Below, in pieces: positions 60,486-64,000 of a DNA stretch of 64,000 nt. Every line of letters starts with the position of its first letter. Positions within the stretch are counted from its first letter, which is position 1. Where the stretch lies: NCBI GenBank assembly GCA_003327425.1, contig QOQW01000003.1, positions 186,001-250,000 on the forward strand. The letters are read 5' to 3'. A program made the translations under genes and the position numbers. Origin of the DNA: Candidatus Ozemibacter sibiricus. Its GTDB lineage: Bacteria > Muiribacteriota > Ozemobacteria > Ozemobacterales > Ozemobacteraceae. A model generated the notes under the pieces. The model did no database searches. It saw only the letters and a program-made list of their open reading frames with translations, and had not been told where the DNA came from.

Positions 60486-60863
60486 TCGCCTTTCCCTGCT
60501 CCCCGGGACGGCCCGCGCCCCCCGCGACCGCGGGGGGCGCCCCGTTCTGGAGCGCCAGGCCGCCAACGGGCCGGGCCGCGGAGCGGCCCCCCATCTCACG
60601 GCGCCGATCAGGGCCCCGACCTTCTTCGGCCCAGGCAGGCCGGGCGGCGGGGGCCCGAGGAGATCACCACAGGTCGCGAGAGCCGGATGACCAGTGAGCA
60701 GCGGCAGATCGCCGGGCAGTTCCTCACGCGGTGATGCCCCGCCGAGCGCCGGCGATACGCCCCAGCGCCGAAGGGGAAGAGCGGAACTTGACGGCCACCG
60801 GCCCGGGAGGTAGGGTTGGGAGCACCCGCCCCCCGGGGCGAGATCCGTCTCGAGGTCACTGGC
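60486..60863. other. Intergenic stretch with GC-rich hairpins
   Basis: This 378-nt gap holds two strong inverted repeats near its 5' end (60515-60540 and 60573-60589). I see no gene, no promoter of good quality and no repeat elsewhere in it. Confidence 0.55.
60515..60540 (+). terminator. Strong GC hairpin after the giant gene, no U-tract
   Basis: GCGCCCCCCGCG (60515-60526) and CGCGGGGGGCGC (60529-60540) form a perfect 12-bp inverted repeat with 2 nt between. It begins 30 nt after the stop codon. No T-run follows, so it may stabilise the mRNA 3' end or stop transcription only with help. Confidence 0.45.
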
Positions 60864-61676
60864 ATGTTCTCCTCCGAGGTCCTGTTCGCGTTTGGCGTCA
60901 CCCTGTTCGCCGGCCTGTCGACCGGCATCGGCAGTCTGCTGGCGCTGGTCACCCGTCGTACCAATGCCCGCTTCCTGTCGGGCGCCCTGGGGTTCTCGGC
61001 CGGCGTGATGCTGTATGTCTCGACCATCGAGATCTTCCCCAAGGCGCGACACGTCCTCGAAGGAGCGGTGGGCGAACCGCGCGCCTACTGGTACACCACG
61101 CTGGGCTTCTTCGCAGGCATGGCCGTGATCGCGGTCATCGACCTGCTGGTGCCGAGCTTCGAGAATCCGCACGAGATGCGCGACATCGCCGAGATGGAGG
61201 ACCAGCCCGACCTCGAGCGGTCGCAGCGCCTGCTGCGGATGGGTTGGTTCTCGGCCCTGGCCATCGCCATCCACAACTTCCCCGAGGGGCTGGCCACCTT
61301 CACCGCCGCCCTCAAGGACCCGCGGCTGGGCCTGGGCATCGCCATCGCCATCGCCATCCACAACATCCCCGAAGGGATCGCGGTCTCGGTTCCCCTCTAC
61401 TTCGCCACCGGCAGCCGCCGTCGAGCGTTCGGCCTGTCGTTCCTATCCGGGCTCGCCGAACCGGTCGGAGCGATGGTCGGCTACCTCGTACTGGCACCGT
61501 TTCTCGATGAGCGGGTGTTCGGGCTCATTTTCGCCGCCGTGGCCGGCATCATGGTCTACATCTCGCTCGACGAGCTGCTGCCCACCGCCGAGAAATACGG
61601 CGAACACCATCTCGCCATGTTCGGCGTGGTGGGCGGCATGGTGGTGATGGCGCTCAGCCTGCTGCTGTTCATCTGA
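60864..61676 (+). CDS. zupT: ZIP-family metal transporter (ZupT-like)
   Basis: The 270-residue membrane protein has eight hydrophobic segments and the ZIP metal-site motifs H-N-F-P-E-G and H-N-I-P-E-G about 35 residues apart. This is the ZupT subgroup, which imports zinc and other divalent metals. GAGG 8 nt upstream supports the ATG at 60864; an earlier in-frame codon would add 16 unlikely residues. A charged cytoplasmic loop of about 30 residues near 100-130 lacks the usual His repeats. It stands alone between the giant gene and the convergent minus-strand group. Confidence 0.92.
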   Translation: MFSSEVLFAFGVTLFAGLSTGIGSLLALVTRRTNARFLSGALGFSAGVMLYVSTIEIFPKARHVLEGAVGEPRAYWYTTLGFFAGMAVIAVIDLLVPSFENPHEMRDIAEMEDQPDLERSQRLLRMGWFSALAIAIHNFPEGLATFTAALKDPRLGLGIAIAIAIHNIPEGIAVSVPLYFATGSRRRAFGLSFLSGLAEPVGAMVGYLVLAPFLDERVFGLIFAAVAGIMVYISLDELLPTAEKYGEHHLAMFGVVGGMVVMALSLLLFI

Positions 61677-61680
61677 CCCC

Positions 61681-61716
61681 GAGGGCCGGCCGGCGGCGCC
61701 GGTCGAGGCGGCCCTC
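61681..61716. terminator. Hairpin between convergent genes
   Basis: GAGGGCC (61681-61687) pairs with GGCCCTC (61710-61716) around a GC-rich inner fold. It lies 4 nt after zupT and could serve either direction. No T-run is present. Confidence 0.35.
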
Positions 61717-61767
61717 AGCGATCCGAGGCGGAGAGGGCCCGGCGATCAGGGAGCAGGCCCCCGAACG

Positions 61768-62358
61768 TCACCGGAAGGGCTGGAAGAAGGCCTCGTCGGC
61801 CAGATCCAGCATCTCGCGGTCGCCGCGGCTGTCGCCATAGGCGTAGATGTAATCGTCTTCGCGCAGGTCGAACCGTTCCCGGATGCGCACCACCTTTTCG
61901 GGGCCGTGGCAGTTGGGCGAGAGGAACTCGCCGGTCACGCGTCCGTCGCGGATCTCGCACCGCGTTCCGATCAGATGGACCCCTTCGGCCTGGCACCACG
62001 CCTCGAGGTAGAATTCGAACGAGGCGGACACGATGGCCACGACATGGCCCTGGGCGCAATGCCAGGCCAGGCGTTGCCGGCCAGCCGGGCGGATCATTCC
62101 GGGTAGCACGGTGCAGGAGAAATCTCGCCCGGCCTGCAGCAAGCGATCGGCCGGCCAGCCGGCGAAGAATTCGCGGAAGATCGCCCGCTTGGCCGGGTCG
62201 TTCGACAGCAGGCCCGCTCCATAGCCGAGCAGCCAGGGCAGCCGCCGCACCGCGCCGATCGCCAGGCGGGGCCAGCCGACCGCTTCGACCAGGAACCGGA
62301 AGAAGCTGTCCTGGCTGGTCAGCGTCCCGTCGAGATCGAAGAAAGCGTAGGTGGTCAT
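61768..62358 (-). CDS. HAD-superfamily (IB-type) phosphatase
   Basis: The 196-residue enzyme has all four HAD motifs: D-L-D-G-T-L-T (Asp8 nucleophile), S-A-S near 113-115, a conserved Lys in G-P-E-K and G-D-S-R-G-D near 175. The SerB/PSPase-like subclass IB acts on phosphoserine, lysophospholipid phosphates and other small phosphoesters; the substrate cannot be told here. It is the last of three minus-strand genes, 9 nt after the DUF362 gene. It is somewhat shorter than typical SerB and lacks the regulatory ACT domain. Confidence 0.88.
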   Translation of the reverse strand: MTTYAFFDLDGTLTSQDSFFRFLVEAVGWPRLAIGAVRRLPWLLGYGAGLLSNDPAKRAIFREFFAGWPADRLLQAGRDFSCTVLPGMIRPAGRQRLAWHCAQGHVVAIVSASFEFYLEAWCQAEGVHLIGTRCEIRDGRVTGEFLSPNCHGPEKVVRIRERFDLREDDYIYAYGDSRGDREMLDLADEAFFQPFR

Positions 62359-62367
62359 GCGCCGGCC

Positions 62368-63468
62368 TCACCACCGCTTGGTCGGCGGATGCCGCAGGAA
62401 CTCGATGATCTCGGTGGCCAACGGTGGGCAGCCGGGCAGGTGGTGGGCGAACCCGGCCGTACAGGCCCCCACGCCAAAGCCTGACCGGGGCCGGCCCCGG
62501 AAGCCCTGACCCAGGCAGATGGGCTCGGCATCGGGAGCCCACGACCGGCCTTCCTCGGACAGCCGCTGCAGAGCGAACCGCAGACTGCCCAGGCAGGCCG
62601 AGCAGGCCTGGTCGGCGATGACGTTGGCGGGAAGAGGGGCGGGGGATGCGGTCAGGGCATGGGGCGCCACCGCCGGCTCGTTGATCTGCCGCAGGCGGGC
62701 AACCGCCAGATCGTTCGACCCCACGCCCAGTTCGGCCGCCAGATCGATATAGGGGATGTCCCCCGGCGCGAACCCCATCAGGGAGGCGACATAGGCATCG
62801 ACCAGCACGGGGTCGCGCCCGACGATGAGGCGGTCCATCCGGACGGGGGTGCCGCCTTCCTCGAAGGTGAGATCGCCGACGATGCCATCGACGATGACGA
62901 GGTCGGTGCGCACCAGCGTATTGAGGACCGCGATGGGTCGATGCAGACCCAGCGTATGGAAGCGACGCTTCTCGGCATCGGGGATGCAGCCCTTGAGGTT
63001 CTTGAGGGCGCAGGTCATCCGCGTCTGGCAGTGGGCCTTGAGCACCGGCAGATTGATGAGGAAGCCGATCTGCCGCGCCTGTCGACAGACTTCCAGGTGG
63101 AGGTCGTGCGCCAGGCAGGTCTCGGTCGCGTCGTGCTTGAGGTCGATGAGGGGAACATCGAACTCGCGGGCGATCTCCTCGTAGCCGCATTCCCGGAAGG
63201 CGCGCGGGGTGGCTTCGCCCAGCCAGGAACCTTCGAGAATGACGAGGTCGCGGCAGCCCAGCGCGCGCAGCCAGGCGATCAGGGCCCGCACCAGGCGCGG
63301 GTCGGTGGTCGCCCCGGTCGAACTGGGCCGGGCCACCACGAGGTTGGGCTTGAGGCCGATGCGGACGTCGCGCGGCAGCCAGGACGGCAGGTCGGCCGCG
63401 GCCAGCAGCCGCGGCAGCAAAACGTCGGGATCGTCGCCGTAGGCGATCAGGAGTTCATGGCGGTCCAT
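62368..63468 (-). CDS. DUF362 protein
   Basis: This 366-residue protein has the DUF362 core: K-P-N-L-V near residue 42, T-D-P-R-L-V-R-A near 56-63, V-I-L-E-G-S near 77-82 and L-K-N-L-K-G near 170. The C-terminal third contains C-S-A-C, then G-A-C-T-A-G and H-L-P-G-C-P-P, suggesting an Fe-S or metal-binding addition. DUF362 proteins are linked to iron-sulfur or redox functions, but none is assigned. The start at 63468 overlaps the TtcA-like gene by 14 nt. An open extension upstream is rejected as antiparallel noise. Confidence 0.82.
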   Translation of the reverse strand: MDRHELLIAYGDDPDVLLPRLLAAADLPSWLPRDVRIGLKPNLVVARPSSTGATTDPRLVRALIAWLRALGCRDLVILEGSWLGEATPRAFRECGYEEIAREFDVPLIDLKHDATETCLAHDLHLEVCRQARQIGFLINLPVLKAHCQTRMTCALKNLKGCIPDAEKRRFHTLGLHRPIAVLNTLVRTDLVIVDGIVGDLTFEEGGTPVRMDRLIVGRDPVLVDAYVASLMGFAPGDIPYIDLAAELGVGSNDLAVARLRQINEPAVAPHALTASPAPLPANVIADQACSACLGSLRFALQRLSEEGRSWAPDAEPICLGQGFRGRPRSGFGVGACTAGFAHHLPGCPPLATEIIEFLRHPPTKRW

Positions 63469-64000
63469 GGGGTGCAGCGGGGCGGCCGCCCCGATCCTTT
63501 CGCAGATTCGCCCAGAGAGAGGCGGGATCGGCCTGATCGAGGGCGTCGACCAGGCGCCGCGGCAGATCGCGCAAGCCCAGGCGGGCCGCCATGACGCCCA
63601 GGAGGGCCTTGTAGTCGGCCCGACGGTTGACCGGGGCATACCGGCAGCGGAAGCTGGTGACCGGCAGCCCCAGCCGCCGATGAGCGGCGGCGACGGTGCG
63701 TTCATCGAGGGCAATCAGGGGCCGGATGATCTGCACCGACCGGCCCGGCACCTCGACGCGGGGAGTGAAGCTGCTCAGCCGACGCGTCTCGCACAGGTTC
63801 ATCAGCAGGGTCTCGGCGGCATCGGTGGCGTGATGGCCGTAGGCGAGGCGGGCGATGCCCCGTGCTTCGCAGAGGGCCGCCATGGCACCGCGCTTGAGGC
63901 GAGCGCAGACCGAGCAGATCGCCCGGGTCGGTTCGTCGCCGAGGTCGCGGCGGGCGGGTTCCCAATCGAGAACCTCTTCGAGATACTCGACCTGCAGGTC
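63455..64000 (-). CDS. TtcA-like PP-loop tRNA thiolation protein, N-terminus cut
   Basis: The window holds only the C-terminal 181 residues. They include C-S-V-C (near the cut edge), K-R-G-A, L-A-Y-G-H-H-A-T-D-A-A-E-T and C-R-Y, resembling the second half of the tRNA 2-thiocytidine synthetase TtcA. TtcA is an Fe-S PP-loop enzyme that thiolates C32. The PP-loop itself (S-G-G-K-D-S) should lie beyond 64,000. TilS and other PP-loop proteins are alternatives, but the C-x2-C before the G-H-H motif favours TtcA. It is the first of three coupled minus-strand genes. Confidence 0.72.
   Translation of the reverse strand, partial: DLQVEYLEEVLDWEPARRDLGDEPTRAICSVCARLKRGAMAALCEARGIARLAYGHHATDAAETLLMNLCETRRLSSFTPRVEVPGRSVQIIRPLIALDERTVAAAHRRLGLPVTSFRCRYAPVNRRADYKALLGVMAARLGLRDLPRRLVDALDQADPASLWANLRKDRGGRPAAPHGPP

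Noticed and set aside
57240-61361. A 1,373-codon open frame on the minus strand opposite the giant secreted protein.
   Set aside because: It mirrors the codon structure of the plus-strand gene and encodes low-complexity Gly/Asp/Leu/Gln-rich sequence with no domain. It is an antisense shadow of GC-rich coding DNA.
1-64000. CRISPR arrays, insertion sequences, prophage or integron features.
   Set aside because: No spaced direct repeats, transposase or integrase motifs, or phage genes were seen anywhere in the window.

Overview
The window is high-GC DNA from a Gram-negative-type bacterium. It carries a type IV pilus (T4P) assembly locus, PilT-type retraction ATPases, FtsEX with an EnvC-like activator, a chemoreceptor and a diguanylate cyclase. 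Genes are densely packed, many coupled by 4-nt ATGA or GTGA overlaps. Several promoters read as -35/-10 boxes 16-18 nt apart, including one exact TTGACA-N17-TATAAT. I saw no rRNA, tRNA, CRISPR array, insertion sequence or phage gene. The repeated HEAT-repeat proteins and T4P genes suggest an uncultured high-GC lineage, possibly Riflebacteria/Ozemobacteria-like, but that is a guess.

Region 1 (1-12,230, minus strand) runs ftsE-ftsX-envC-like-ctpA, then three prepilins, pilB, pilM, pilN, pilO, a PilP-like protein and a HEAT-repeat protein cut by the left edge. Region 2 (12,255-22,980, plus strand) holds two PilT/PilU-like ATPases translationally coupled to a 989-residue HEAT/TPR protein. After these come proS, two more HEAT-repeat genes, apt and a NeuA-like cytidylyltransferase. 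Region 3 (22,961-31,842) is mostly minus strand. It has a TPR / diguanylate cyclase / degenerate-nucleotidyltransferase operon, a small membrane protein on the plus strand with a leaderless promoter, and a pyrimidine phosphorylase / dGTPase / chemoreceptor operon. It ends with a 65-residue cysteine protein.

Region 4 (32,037-47,120, plus strand) is the most unusual part: a run of 14 genes with the look of a specialised acyl-chain (lipid or polyketide-like) pathway. It begins with two tandem radical SAM proteins resembling the family of archaeal tetraether synthase (Tes/GDGT-MAS). A FabG-like reductase, a left-handed beta-helix acyltransferase, two further radical SAM enzymes, an ICMT-like membrane methyltransferase, a cysteine desulfurase-rhodanese fusion and an adenosine-deaminase-family protein follow. 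Last come a FabZ-like dehydratase, a fused chain-length-factor/ketosynthase, a dedicated ACP, a degenerate dehydratase and a second beta-helix acyltransferase. My reading is that a dedicated carrier protein holds an acyl chain that radical SAM enzymes modify, with genes for Fe-S supply and possibly 5'-deoxyadenosine disposal built in. The product is unknown.

Region 5 (47,237-64,000) has a secreted DUF3060-like protein, a maltokinase, a zf-HC2 membrane protein and a MobA/MocA-like nucleotidyltransferase. An AAA ATPase / FHA-like membrane protein / STAS / 2,118-residue secreted protein operon follows, then a ZIP metal transporter. A minus-strand group closes the window: a TtcA-like protein (cut by the right edge), a DUF362 protein and a HAD phosphatase.
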